Source of the DNA: Nocardia uniformis NBRC 13702
Lineage (GTDB): Bacteria > Actinomycetota > Actinomycetes > Mycobacteriales > Mycobacteriaceae
Direction: 5' to 3'
DNA: 64,000 nt
Assembly (NCBI RefSeq): GCF_001613345.1
Contig: NZ_BDCE01000108.1
Location: 1-64,000 of the forward strand
The notes below the pieces were generated by a model. It was not told where the DNA came from and did not search any database. It saw only the letters and a list, made by a program, of their open reading frames with translations. The stretch's first letter is position 1. The number at the start of each line of letters is the position of its first letter. Shown here one piece after another: positions 28,229-36,039 of this stretch. The position numbers and the translations under genes were made by a program.

Positions 28229-28320
28229 GTCATCCCGGCGTGCTTTTGGCCGGGATCCACGCCCTTGCCAGCGCCTCAACTCACCACGGTGGATTCCGGC
28301 CGAAAGCATCCCGGAATGAC
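28229..28320. repeat. REP-like paired hairpin element, copy 3
   Basis: The left arm at 28229-28260 (GTCATCCCGGC..GGCCGGGATCCAC) and right arm at 28289-28320 (GTGGATTCCGGC..CCGGAATGAC) are separated by 28 bases. The element lies between xthA and the hydrolase promoter. Confidence 0.92.
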
Positions 28321-28381
28321 AAGATTTGGACGCCCGAGATTGGGCCCACGGGGTCGGGACCCGCGAAATTGGACCCATGTC

Positions 28382-28411
28382 TTGACAGCGAAAGCTATGG
28401 CTATTAGCTTT
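28382..28411 (+). promoter_or_regulatory. promoter and TetR-type operator of the hydrolase-tetR operon
   Basis: TTGACA (28382-28387), a 17-base spacer and TAGCTT (28405-28410) form a sigma-A-like promoter. A perfect inverted repeat AAAGCTA-N7-TAGCTTT spans 28391-28411, so a bound repressor would block the -10. The TetR gene at the end of the operon is the obvious candidate. Confidence 0.6.
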
Positions 28412-28454
28412 GTGGCTACAGTGATTAGCTGAAGCAGTTCGACAGGAGTTCGAC

Positions 28455-29306
28455 ATGACCGAGTACCTCACCCTCGACGGTGGACGGATCGCCTACGACG
28501 TGGCGGGCAGCGGACCCCTGGTGGTGCTGTCGCACGGCATCGGCGATCGGCGTCAGGCTTACCGGCACCTCGCTCCCATCCTCATCGAGGCGGGCTACCG
28601 AGTCGCCAACGCCGATATCCGCGGCCACGGCGAATCCTCGATGAACTGGACTTCCCACGATGGGAGCGAAGCGATCTCACGCACCGATATAGCGGGCGAC
28701 CTACTGGCCCTCATCCGGCATCTGGGCGGCCCGGCGGTCATTATCGGCCACTCGATCTCCGGCGGCGCGGCCACCATTGCCGCGGCCCAGGACCCCGCGG
28801 CGGTCAGCGGCGTCATCGAACTCAACCCCTTCACCAAGACGCAGGGGTTCCCCGTGAGCGCACTGTTCACCGTGCCGCGCTACCGCCGGGGTATGTCGCG
28901 ACTGCTGGGCACGATGATCTTCAAGAGCCAGAGCCTGTGGTTCAAGTACCTGGATGTGGCGTACCCGATCAAGCCCGCCGACTATGACGAGTACATGGCC
29001 GATCTGGCGGCGAAGCTGAGCGAGCCCGGCCGGTTCGCCGACTTCATGAAGACGAGCAAGTCGACTCCGGCCGATGCCGAGGCGCACCTGTCCCAGCTCA
29101 CCTGTCCGGCCCTGATCATTATGGGCACCGAGGATCCCGACTTCGCGGACCCGAAGGCCGAGGGCGATGCCATTGTCGCACTCATGCCCGCCGGGATCGG
29201 CGCCGTCACCTTGGTCGAGGGCGCGGGACACTATCCGCACGCCGAAACCCCGGCCCGCATCGCGGAATTGGCGGTGCCCTTCCTGAAGCAGCACGCTCGT
29301 GCCTAG
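28455..29306 (+). CDS. alpha/beta hydrolase
   Basis: The 283-residue single-domain hydrolase has HGIGDRRQAYRHL for the oxyanion loop, DIRGHGES, nucleophile elbow GHSISGG (Ser near 99), acid region IIMGTEDPDF and terminal GAGHYPHAE containing the catalytic His. It has no signal peptide. The ATG follows AGGAG. The TetR gene starts within its last codons, so the two form one translation-coupled operon in which the regulator probably senses the substrate or product of the hydrolase. Substrate unknown. Confidence 0.9.
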   Translation: MTEYLTLDGGRIAYDVAGSGPLVVLSHGIGDRRQAYRHLAPILIEAGYRVANADIRGHGESSMNWTSHDGSEAISRTDIAGDLLALIRHLGGPAVIIGHSISGGAATIAAAQDPAAVSGVIELNPFTKTQGFPVSALFTVPRYRRGMSRLLGTMIFKSQSLWFKYLDVAYPIKPADYDEYMADLAAKLSEPGRFADFMKTSKSTPADAEAHLSQLTCPALIIMGTEDPDFADPKAEGDAIVALMPAGIGAVTLVEGAGHYPHAETPARIAELAVPFLKQHARA

Positions 29307-29868
29307 GGCCGGGCTCTCCACCACCGAGGTGATCCGGGCGGGGGCGGAGTTAGCCGATGAGGTCGGCTACCCCAACCTCGCCATGGCTCCGCTGGCCCAG
29401 AAGCTCGGCGTCCGAACACCTTCGCTGTACAAGCACGTGGCGAGCCTGGCCGAGCTACAGCGCGGTATCGCCGTGCTGGCCATGACCGAACTGGATCGCG
29501 CTACCCGTGATGCCATGCACGGGTTTTCGGGTACGGCGGCGCTGGACGCGTTCGCGCGCTCGTTCCGTGATTACGCGATCACCCATCCCGGCCGCTACGC
29601 CTCGACCGTCGGGGCCGGATATCACGGCGAGGGCGATCCGATGCTGGAACCCGCTGCGCGCATGGTCGATTCGATCACCGTGGTACTGCGCGGCTACGGC
29701 ATTCCGGATGCGGAAATGGATCACGCGATGCGCACCATTCGCTCGATGATCCATGGATTCGCCGAGCTACAGCTGTCCGGCGGATTCCAGTGGAGCGGCG
29801 ATCCGGAGGTCAGCTTCGAGTGGATGCTGCGCTTCATCGACGCGGGCCTGCGCCACCACACCCGCTGA
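29299..29868 (+). CDS. TetR-family regulator with WHG-type C-terminal domain
   Basis: The 189-residue regulator has an N-terminal HTH (NLAMAPLAQKLGVRTPSLYKHVASLAELQRGI, about 26-57). Its C-terminal domain includes RSMIHGFAELQLSGGF, typical of the WHG (TetR_C_33) ligand-binding type. The start is a GTG at 29299 that overlaps the hydrolase stop by eight bases. It probably autoregulates through the inverted repeat over the operon's -10. Confidence 0.9.
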   Translation: MPRAGLSTTEVIRAGAELADEVGYPNLAMAPLAQKLGVRTPSLYKHVASLAELQRGIAVLAMTELDRATRDAMHGFSGTAALDAFARSFRDYAITHPGRYASTVGAGYHGEGDPMLEPAARMVDSITVVLRGYGIPDAEMDHAMRTIRSMIHGFAELQLSGGFQWSGDPEVSFEWMLRFIDAGLRHHTR

Positions 29869-29922
29869 GCCGTCGCCGAACCCAGCCGACGGGCACCGAA
29901 ACCGGACCAGCGCCACCGATTC

Positions 29923-30564
29923 TCATTCGGTCGGTCGGGCCTTGATGGCGTCGCGGGATATGAAGACGTCGTAACTGCCCGGTACGGCAATGACCGCATT
30001 GCCGTACGCGGCGCGCACGAAGGGTTCGGTGTACCAGCTTTCGGCGCGCATATCGTCGAAGAAGTCGCCGTCGCCGCCATTGAGGAAGATGTGGTTCTGC
30101 TTGGTGGCGATACCGTCGAGGCGCTGGCCGTAGAGGCGGGTGACCTTGTATCCGGCGTTGACGCCGAGGGCGTTCACCCACGGTTCCATTTCGACGATAT
30201 TTGCCTGCAGCACCCACATATCGCCCTCGATGCGGTACTGCAGATGCTGCTCGTCGTACTGCTGGTCACCGAAGAGCGTGAGGTCCACATTCATCAGGTG
30301 TTCCTCGCCCGGGACCTTGGTGGCGACGATATGGGCTGCCTTCACTTCGCCGGTGAGTCCGAGGAAGGTCTGCAGCAGCGTCGTGACCCAGAGGATGATC
30401 ACCGCCACCAGAATGAGTGCGACCGCGCCCATTCCGCGCCCGGCGACCACCCGCCAGCCGAGTCGGCGAGCCTTGAGAACAGCGGTCACCAGCATTGCCA
30501 GTGCCAGAACAGCGAGCACAATGAGCAGGACCTGGATCCAGCCGAACGTCACCGGGAAGACCAT
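29923..30564 (-). CDS. membrane-anchored hypothetical protein
   Basis: The 213-residue protein has two N-terminal hydrophobic helices (about 5-27 and 45-67, VALILVAVIILWVTTLLQTFLG). A soluble domain of about 140 residues follows, with strands such as HLMNVDLTLFG, HLQYRIEGDMWVLQANIVEMEPW and IAVPGSYDVFISRDA. I do not recognise the family. The ATG at 30564 starts directly before the first helix; no Shine-Dalgarno is visible, but TACAAC ends six bases upstream, so it may be leaderless. Confidence 0.75.
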   Translation of the reverse strand: MVFPVTFGWIQVLLIVLAVLALAMLVTAVLKARRLGWRVVAGRGMGAVALILVAVIILWVTTLLQTFLGLTGEVKAAHIVATKVPGEEHLMNVDLTLFGDQQYDEQHLQYRIEGDMWVLQANIVEMEPWVNALGVNAGYKVTRLYGQRLDGIATKQNHIFLNGGDGDFFDDMRAESWYTEPFVRAAYGNAVIAVPGSYDVFISRDAIKARPTE

Positions 30565-30684
30565 GCGGTAGTTGTACCCGGAACTACCTGTGCGACACCG
30601 CAAGTTATCCACAGTTGTCCACACCGTTGGCGTGTCATGTCGGCGCGTCCTCCACACACCGCGCCGGAGTTCCCCACTCCACTA

Positions 30685-30732
30685 CCGGTATGCGCGGCTT
30701 CCACCACCCCGGTATGCGCGGCTTCCATCATC
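30685..30732. repeat. 24 bp tandem repeat abutting a REP-like arm
   Basis: Two copies of CCGGTATGCGCGGCTTCCA start at 30685 and 30709. A third CCGGCA start at 30733 lies inside the adjoining REP arm, keeping the 24-base phase. Confidence 0.7.
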
Positions 30733-30816
30733 CCGGCACGCTTTTGGCCGGGATCCACACCTGTGAGTGCAGCGAACAATCGCGGTGGATTCCGGCCAAA
30801 AGCACGCCGGAATGAC
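30727..30816. repeat. REP-like paired hairpin element, copy 4
   Basis: The left arm at 30727-30758 (TCATCCCGGCACGCTTTTGG..GATCCAC) and right arm at 30785-30816 (GTGGATTCCGGC..GCCGGAATGAC) are separated by 26 bases. A run of ACGAG..GCG units spaced 21, 22 and 20 bases continues to the right (30815, 30836, 30858, 30878). Confidence 0.9.
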
Positions 30817-30923
30817 GAGGCAGGCGACCGGCACGACGAGTGCGCGAAGCTGGCACAACGAGTGCGCGCCCGGAGTGACGAGTGCGTGCGGCCGGAGCGC
30901 GAGGGCCGCAGCGGAAATGACGC

Positions 30924-30957
30924 GGCCCCGGCGTTGCGATGTCGCAGCGCCGGGGCC
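30924..30957 (-). terminator. terminator of the acyl-CoA dehydrogenase gene
   Basis: A long near-perfect hairpin has outer arms GGCCCCGGCG (30924-30933) and CGCCGGGGCC (30948-30957) and inner pairing of TGCGA with TCGCA. It lies 17 bases past the minus-strand stop at 30974. Confidence 0.85.
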
Positions 30958-30973
30958 TTCGGGTCGCAACGAC

Positions 30974-32797
30974 CTAGAACGCCGCTTCGTCGAGCAGCAT
31001 GATGTCGTTGTCGATGTTCTCGATAATCGTGCGCACACCGCTCAGCAGCGGCAGCTTGTTCTTCGCGAACCAGGAAGCCACGGCCACCTTGCCGGTGTAG
31101 AACGACCTGTCCTTGTCCGAGGCACCGGCCTCGAGCGCGGCGTGGGCGATCTTCGCCTGCTCCAGCAGTCGCCACGCGATAACGAGATCGCCTGTGGCGT
31201 ACAGGAATCGAACCGAACCTAGGCCGACCTTGTATAGCTCCTGCGGATCCTGCTGCCCCGCCATCAGGTAGCCGGTCAGCGCGGCCGCCATGGCCTGCAC
31301 ATCGGTCAGGGCCGCGCCGAGCAGCTTGCGCTCGTGGTCGAACACGGTGCCCTCGTCGACGAACTTCTGAATGAGTCCGGCGACGTGCGCCAGCGCCACA
31401 CCCTTATCGCGAATGATCTTGCGGAAGAAGAAGTCCTGCGCCTGGATGGCGGTGGTGCCCTCGTACAGCGAATCGATCTTGGAATCGCGAATGTACTGCT
31501 CGATCGGGTAGTCCTGCAGGTAGCCGGAGCCGCCCAGGGTCTGCAGCGATTCGGTCAGGGTCTCGTATCCGCGATCGGAGCCGCAGCCCTTCACGATGGG
31601 CAGCAGCAGATCGTTGACCCGCTCCGCCAGCTCGGCGTCCGCACCGAAGTTGGCGGTCGCCACATCGGCGTTCTGGTATGCGGCGCAGTACATGTAGAGC
31701 GCGCGCAGCCCCTCCGAGTACGCCTTCTGCAGCGCGAGGCTGCGACGCACATCCGGGTGATGGGTAATGGTGACGCGCGGCGAGGTCTTATCCGCCATCT
31801 TGGTCAGATCCGCACCCTGCACGCGCTGCTTGGCGTACTCGAGGGCATTCAGGTAGCCGGTGGACAGCGTGCCGGTGGCCTTGGTGCCCACCATCATTCG
31901 CGCGTTCTCGATGACCTTGAACATCTGCGCGATGCCATTGTGGATACCGCCGACCAGGTAGCCCACTGCGGGCTTCTCGCCGCCGAAGGTGATCTCACAG
32001 GTGGGCGAGGACTTGATGCCCATCTTGTGTTCGACGCCGGTCACGTACGCGCCGTTGCGATCGCCGATGGCCATGGTCTCGGAATCGAAGTGGAACTTCG
32101 GCACGATGAACAGCGACAGACCCTTGGTGCCCGGTCCCGCGCCCTCGGGGCGAGCCAGCACCAGGTGGAAGATGTTGTCGGCGGTATCGCCCACGTCGCC
32201 GCCGGAGATGAAGCGCTTGACGCCCTCGACATGCCAGGTGCCGTCGGCCTGCTCGACGGCCTTGGTGCGACCCATGCCGACATCGGAACCGGCATCGGGC
32301 TCGGTGAGCACCATGGTGCCGCCCCAGCGGTTCTCCCAGGCGTGCGCGGCCCAGCGCTTCTGCTCATCGGTGCCCTCGGTGTAGATCACCTGGTGCATGA
32401 GCGGACCCATATTGAAGAAGCTGGCCGAGTTATTGGCGGCCACCAGCATTTCCTGAATGCCCCAGATGAGCGCGTTGGGGGCCGAGACGCCGCCCATCTC
32501 CTCGGGCATGCCGAGACCGGAGTAGCCGGCCTCGTTGACCGCGGCCACGGTCTTCTTCAGCGATTCCGGAACGGTGATATCGAATGTCGCGGGGTGGTAC
32601 TCCACCGGATTGCGATCGGCGTCGGCGAAGGATGCGGCAATGGGCCCGACCGCGAGGCGTTCCGCCTCGGCGAGCATGGTGCGTGCCGTTTCACCGTCCA
32701 GATCGCCGTAGGCGCCGCCATCGAGCAGCGTCCCGATTCCAAGCACTTCGAACAAGTTGAACTCGATATCACGCAGGTTCGCCTTGTAGTGCGACAC
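30974..32797 (-). CDS. large acyl-CoA dehydrogenase (FadE5-like)
   Basis: The 607-residue flavoenzyme catalyses alpha-beta desaturation of acyl-CoA. The opening MSHYKANLRDIEFNLFEVLG, the FAD/substrate loop MVLTEPDAGSDVGMGRTKAV (about 158-177), RFISGGD, LNALEYAKQRVQGADL and the C-terminal QTLGGSGYLQDYPIEQYIRDSKIDSLYEGTTAIQAQDFFFRKI closely resemble M. tuberculosis FadE5. That enzyme belongs to the long dehydrogenase group with broad chain-length range. The start is a GTG at 32797 with AGGAGG twelve bases upstream. It lies downstream of another large dehydrogenase on the same strand. Confidence 0.93.
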   Translation of the reverse strand: MSHYKANLRDIEFNLFEVLGIGTLLDGGAYGDLDGETARTMLAEAERLAVGPIAASFADADRNPVEYHPATFDITVPESLKKTVAAVNEAGYSGLGMPEEMGGVSAPNALIWGIQEMLVAANNSASFFNMGPLMHQVIYTEGTDEQKRWAAHAWENRWGGTMVLTEPDAGSDVGMGRTKAVEQADGTWHVEGVKRFISGGDVGDTADNIFHLVLARPEGAGPGTKGLSLFIVPKFHFDSETMAIGDRNGAYVTGVEHKMGIKSSPTCEITFGGEKPAVGYLVGGIHNGIAQMFKVIENARMMVGTKATGTLSTGYLNALEYAKQRVQGADLTKMADKTSPRVTITHHPDVRRSLALQKAYSEGLRALYMYCAAYQNADVATANFGADAELAERVNDLLLPIVKGCGSDRGYETLTESLQTLGGSGYLQDYPIEQYIRDSKIDSLYEGTTAIQAQDFFFRKIIRDKGVALAHVAGLIQKFVDEGTVFDHERKLLGAALTDVQAMAAALTGYLMAGQQDPQELYKVGLGSVRFLYATGDLVIAWRLLEQAKIAHAALEAGASDKDRSFYTGKVAVASWFAKNKLPLLSGVRTIIENIDNDIMLLDEAAF

Positions 32798-32854
32798 GGG
32801 CCCGGCCTCCTAGCCGTAGATGATCAGTTAACTGGAGGTTGCCGTACGTTTGTC

Positions 32855-32883
32855 CGGTTACGCAACCGTAGGTGCTTGTGCAA
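32855..32883 (-). promoter_or_regulatory. candidate promoter with inverted repeat for the acyl-CoA dehydrogenase gene
   Basis: On the minus strand TTGCAC (32883-32878), 17 bases and TAACCG (32860-32855) form a promoter-like pair. The -10 region is part of the inverted repeat CGGTT-ACGC-AACCG (32855-32868), a possible operator. The leader to the GTG start would be about 50 bases. Confidence 0.4.
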
Positions 32884-32944
32884 CTAGGCGCATATGGCCG
32901 GACCCGTGCTCTGCGGGAAGATAGCTTGGTCTATTGAACCTGTT

Positions 32945-34864
32945 CTAGGGGTTCATCTCATAAGCTCCCGCCAGCGCACGAACCTGGCCCAACACCTGCT
33001 CGAACCGCTCCGGATCGGCAATCGGGCGGCGGATGAGATCCAGCGATCGCACCTGCTGAGCCCTGGTTGCCGATGGTTTGCTATTCAGGCTAACCGCATG
33101 TTTTGAGAATTCGCGCACAAACAGGTCGAAGAGTTGATCGATCACCGCCGGATCGGTCCCCTCGATCGCCGCCTGTTCCAGGATCAGCTGAGCGTAGGGC
33201 ACCATCGAGAACAGCTCGCCGAGCGCGAAGAGGAAGTCCACATCCTGCTGCTGCTCGGCGGTCGGGGTCGCGGCGGCCAGCAGCGTCTGCAGGGCCTGCG
33301 CCTGCTCCAGGAAGACCGCCACATTCGGGATATGCGAGTACTGCTCGAAGACCGGCCGCCAGTCGGCGAAGCGAATCTTGCCCAGACCCTTGCTCGGGCC
33401 TTGACGGAACAGGAATTCGTCGTCGGCGCCGTCGCGGCGGGTGGGTATGGGAGCGTGTGTGGCGCGGGCGAATTCGGCCTTCAGCTTGGGCACGGCCCTG
33501 CTCGCCGGCGCGGCCGCACGACGACTCGCCCAGCTCAGCGCGCCGGAGACCGCGCGCACGGCACCCTGCGGTGCGATGGCCGCTCCGGGCAGGTAGCGCA
33601 GTGCGGCCAGACCGGCGTCGGCCGGATGGAACATGTAGGCGGGCATGAACTTCAGCGACAGCGCCAGATTCACGTGCACCGTGCCCTCCAGGCGCGGCAA
33701 CCCGAACATGCCGATCATGGCCATCGGGAAGTACATATCGTTCTCGAAGCCGCGGGCGGCGATGACATCGGCGACGTCCTCGTACAGCCGCTGCCCGTGC
33801 CGGGTGACCGACATCTTCTCGATGGCGTTGAACAGCAGGTAGCGGCGATCGTCGTCACCGGCCGAGCGCATGTAGTCGATGGCGCGCTCGCTGTAGAGCT
33901 TCATACCGATGAGCCGAGCGTAGGAGTCGGCGAGCAGGGCGCGCACCTGGGGGAATTCGGTCACCCTGTGCCCGAACAGCACTCGGTTCTCGGCATGGGT
34001 GCCGGCCTCGTACATGGCGTGCTCGCACGCGCCGACCGCACCGAAGCCGAGATTGAACTTGCCGACATTGACGGTATTCATGGCGGCGTCGAAGGCCTCG
34101 CGGCCGGTATGCAGAATGTCTTCGGCGGCAACCGGGTATTTGTCGAGATCGAAAGCGGCGACGTACATCTGAGAGTCGACGACATTCCTGCGCAGCTTGT
34201 AGTTCTTGTGCCGGGAGTCGGCGGCGAAGAACAGGTAGCCGGAGTATTCCTCGTCGGTCATCTGCCGCATGAAGTCGGCGGAGTCGATAATCGGCTTGTC
34301 GGCGCGTCGGCCGAAGACCGAAACCATCGCCGCCGCATTGCCATTGCCGATGTAGTACTTGCCGCCGGTGGCGGTGAAGCCACCGCGCGCCTTGGGCTCG
34401 AGGACCATATCGGTGGAGTAGATATCCGCGCCGTGCGCCTGTTCGGAGAGTCCGAAGGCGAAGATCTCACCGGAGTCCAGCGCCGCCGCGGCCCGCGCCT
34501 TGGCCGCCTCGTTGCGGCTCTGCCAGATCGGCCCGAGGCCGAGAATGGTGACCTGCCAGACGTACCAGTACTGCATCCCGTAGAAGCCGAGGATCTTCGA
34601 CATCATGGCGATACGGGCGGTGTCCCAACGCTTATCGGGATCGCCGGCCGCCTGCGCGGCGGGGGTCAGGAAAATGGCGAAGACCTTCTCGCTCTTCACG
34701 AAGTCCAGGAAGTCGGAGTACCAGACCCGATCACGGCTGTCGGCCAGCAGCCGCACCTTGCCCTTCCGCTCGAACCAGTCCACGGTGGCGCGCAGCAGGC
34801 GGCGCGATTCCGCGTCGAATTCGGCGAACTCGCAGGTCTTGGGGTTGAACAGGGCTTCGGTCAT
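32945..34864 (-). CDS. acyl-CoA dehydrogenase/oxidase-like flavoprotein
   Basis: The 639-residue protein has an acyl-CoA oxidase-like architecture. The FAD-binding middle region includes FAFGLSEQAHGADIYSTDM and FTATGGKYYIGNGNAAAMV (about 148-185). A helical dehydrogenase domain contains NLGFGAVGACEHAMYEAGTHAENR. An extended C-terminal part of about 200 residues carries a basic linker near 440-480 (SWASRRAAAPASRAV). The ATG at 34864 follows GGAGGAG; an upstream in-frame start has no such site. It is divergent from a TetR gene. Whether it uses oxygen or ETF as acceptor cannot be told. Confidence 0.85.
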   Translation of the reverse strand: MTEALFNPKTCEFAEFDAESRRLLRATVDWFERKGKVRLLADSRDRVWYSDFLDFVKSEKVFAIFLTPAAQAAGDPDKRWDTARIAMMSKILGFYGMQYWYVWQVTILGLGPIWQSRNEAAKARAAAALDSGEIFAFGLSEQAHGADIYSTDMVLEPKARGGFTATGGKYYIGNGNAAAMVSVFGRRADKPIIDSADFMRQMTDEEYSGYLFFAADSRHKNYKLRRNVVDSQMYVAAFDLDKYPVAAEDILHTGREAFDAAMNTVNVGKFNLGFGAVGACEHAMYEAGTHAENRVLFGHRVTEFPQVRALLADSYARLIGMKLYSERAIDYMRSAGDDDRRYLLFNAIEKMSVTRHGQRLYEDVADVIAARGFENDMYFPMAMIGMFGLPRLEGTVHVNLALSLKFMPAYMFHPADAGLAALRYLPGAAIAPQGAVRAVSGALSWASRRAAAPASRAVPKLKAEFARATHAPIPTRRDGADDEFLFRQGPSKGLGKIRFADWRPVFEQYSHIPNVAVFLEQAQALQTLLAAATPTAEQQQDVDFLFALGELFSMVPYAQLILEQAAIEGTDPAVIDQLFDLFVREFSKHAVSLNSKPSATRAQQVRSLDLIRRPIADPERFEQVLGQVRALAGAYEMNP

Positions 34865-35043
34865 GGTCGGCTCCTCCGGCCTCGTCCACCGCACCCAGGG
34901 CAACGGACGCAGCGTGACGCGGGACTATCCTGACGATTTCATTCGTGAATGTAGCATTATCCTTCACCAACGTAGGAAACGATCTTGTGAATCCCCGTGA
35001 CCAGCCGTTCACCGCGAGGATCACGCTGCTATCGTCGGTGCCC

Positions 35044-35670
35044 ATGGGTACCGAACCGGCTGTACGAGGGCGACAGCGCGCGCAACATCTCGGTCCCGAA
35101 CGTCGCCGACCGCAGGTACTCGATACGGCACTCGAGATCGCCGTGGAGAACGGCATCGCGGACGTCACCATCGCCGCCGTAGCCGACCGCATGAAGGTGA
35201 CCCGCCCGGTCGTGTACGCCTGTTTCACCGACCGCGTCGAACTCATCGAAGCCCTGATCCGCCGCGAAGAGGACTACCTGCTCCGCGGCATTCTGGACGC
35301 CCTCCCCCGCCGCCGGGTCGAGGCCGACGAGGCCGTCTTCGTCGAGGGGTTCCGTGCCCTCCTACACACGGTGAACGCCCGCCCGGTCACCTGGCGTCTG
35401 TTGTACGGCAATCCCGATCCCGCCGTGGCGGATTCGTTCGGCCGGGGCCGTGAACTCGCCATGGAGCGCTGCACGCGGCGGCTCCGCCCGACCCTGCGCG
35501 CGTGGGGCACCGCGGAAGCGGAGCGGAAACTGCCCGCCCTGGTGGAACTCTGGGTCTCCGCCGGGGAGGGGGCCGTGCGCACACTGCTGTCCCGGCACGG
35601 TGAATGGAATCCGGATACGTTGGGCGAATTCGTCGGGGCAGCCGTATACCGCGCCCTACGGCACGCCTGA
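35044..35670 (+). CDS. TetR-family regulator, divergent from the acyl-CoA dehydrogenase
   Basis: The 208-residue regulator has a DNA-binding region VLDTALEIAVENGIADVTIAAVADRMKVTRPVVYACFTDRVELIEALI (about 25-72), in which Ala-Cys-Phe replaces the usual Y-x-HF. The C-terminal domain is all-helical. The start at 35044 is preferred because upstream codons fall in the intergenic promoter region. A palindrome CATTCGTGAATG at 34940-34951 lies between this gene and the dehydrogenase on the other strand, so it probably controls that gene. Confidence 0.87.
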   Translation: MGTEPAVRGRQRAQHLGPERRRPQVLDTALEIAVENGIADVTIAAVADRMKVTRPVVYACFTDRVELIEALIRREEDYLLRGILDALPRRRVEADEAVFVEGFRALLHTVNARPVTWRLLYGNPDPAVADSFGRGRELAMERCTRRLRPTLRAWGTAEAERKLPALVELWVSAGEGAVRTLLSRHGEWNPDTLGEFVGAAVYRALRHA

Positions 35671-35676
35671 GAAGTG

Positions 35677-35706
35677 TCGGCGCGACCCGGAAGCGGGTCG
35701 CGCCGA
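35677..35706 (+). terminator. tetR terminator
   Basis: A 13-base-pair stem has arms TCGGCGCGACCCG (35677-35689) and CGGGTCGCGCCGA (35694-35706) and a GAAG loop. It lies immediately after the TetR stop, facing the next convergent gene. Confidence 0.9.
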
Positions 35707-35741
35707 ACATCATTGGGTCGATCAGCGAGTCAGTGCGTCGA

Positions 35742-36011
35742 TCAGTGCGCGGTCCCCGGAGGCCGCTGCGACTTATGGGTGACCATCGCGACCAACGCGG
35801 TCAGCACCGCGCCGACCACACCACCACCCGCGACCTGAGCGAGGATCTGGCCGAAGTCGAGGCCGCCACTGGTTACCGCCTGAATGATGGCACCGGTAAT
35901 ACCGCCGCCCACCGCGCCGACGGCGCTATTGCCCGCCACCCCCAGGCCGTTGCGCGCACCGGCGAGATTACCGCCGATCAGTCCGGCGACAAGTCCCAGA
36001 ATCCATTCCAT
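35742..36011 (-). CDS. small Gly-rich membrane protein
   Basis: The 89-residue protein begins MEWILGLVAGLIGGNLAG and is hydrophobic and Gly/Ala-rich throughout, with probable helices at 3-20, 30-45 and 58-78. Its overall pattern resembles GlsB/YeaQ-type small membrane proteins, but similarity is general. The ATG at 36011 follows GGAGCT. It lies 28 bases downstream of the LGFP protein gene on the same strand and may be co-transcribed with it. Confidence 0.75.
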   Translation of the reverse strand: MEWILGLVAGLIGGNLAGARNGLGVAGNSAVGAVGGGITGAIIQAVTSGGLDFGQILAQVAGGGVVGAVLTALVAMVTHKSQRPPGTAH

Positions 36012-36039
36012 AGCTCCAGTCCCTTCTCGGTTACCGCGG

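Noticed and set aside
31334..32887. 517-codon plus-strand frame opposite the FadE5-like gene
   Set aside because: Antisense shadow with no conserved motif and a start far from any ribosome site.
33134..34933. 599-codon plus-strand frame opposite the acyl-CoA oxidase-like gene
   Set aside because: Same mirror-frame effect; the minus-strand product has clear FAD-binding motifs and a ribosome site, the plus-strand one has neither.
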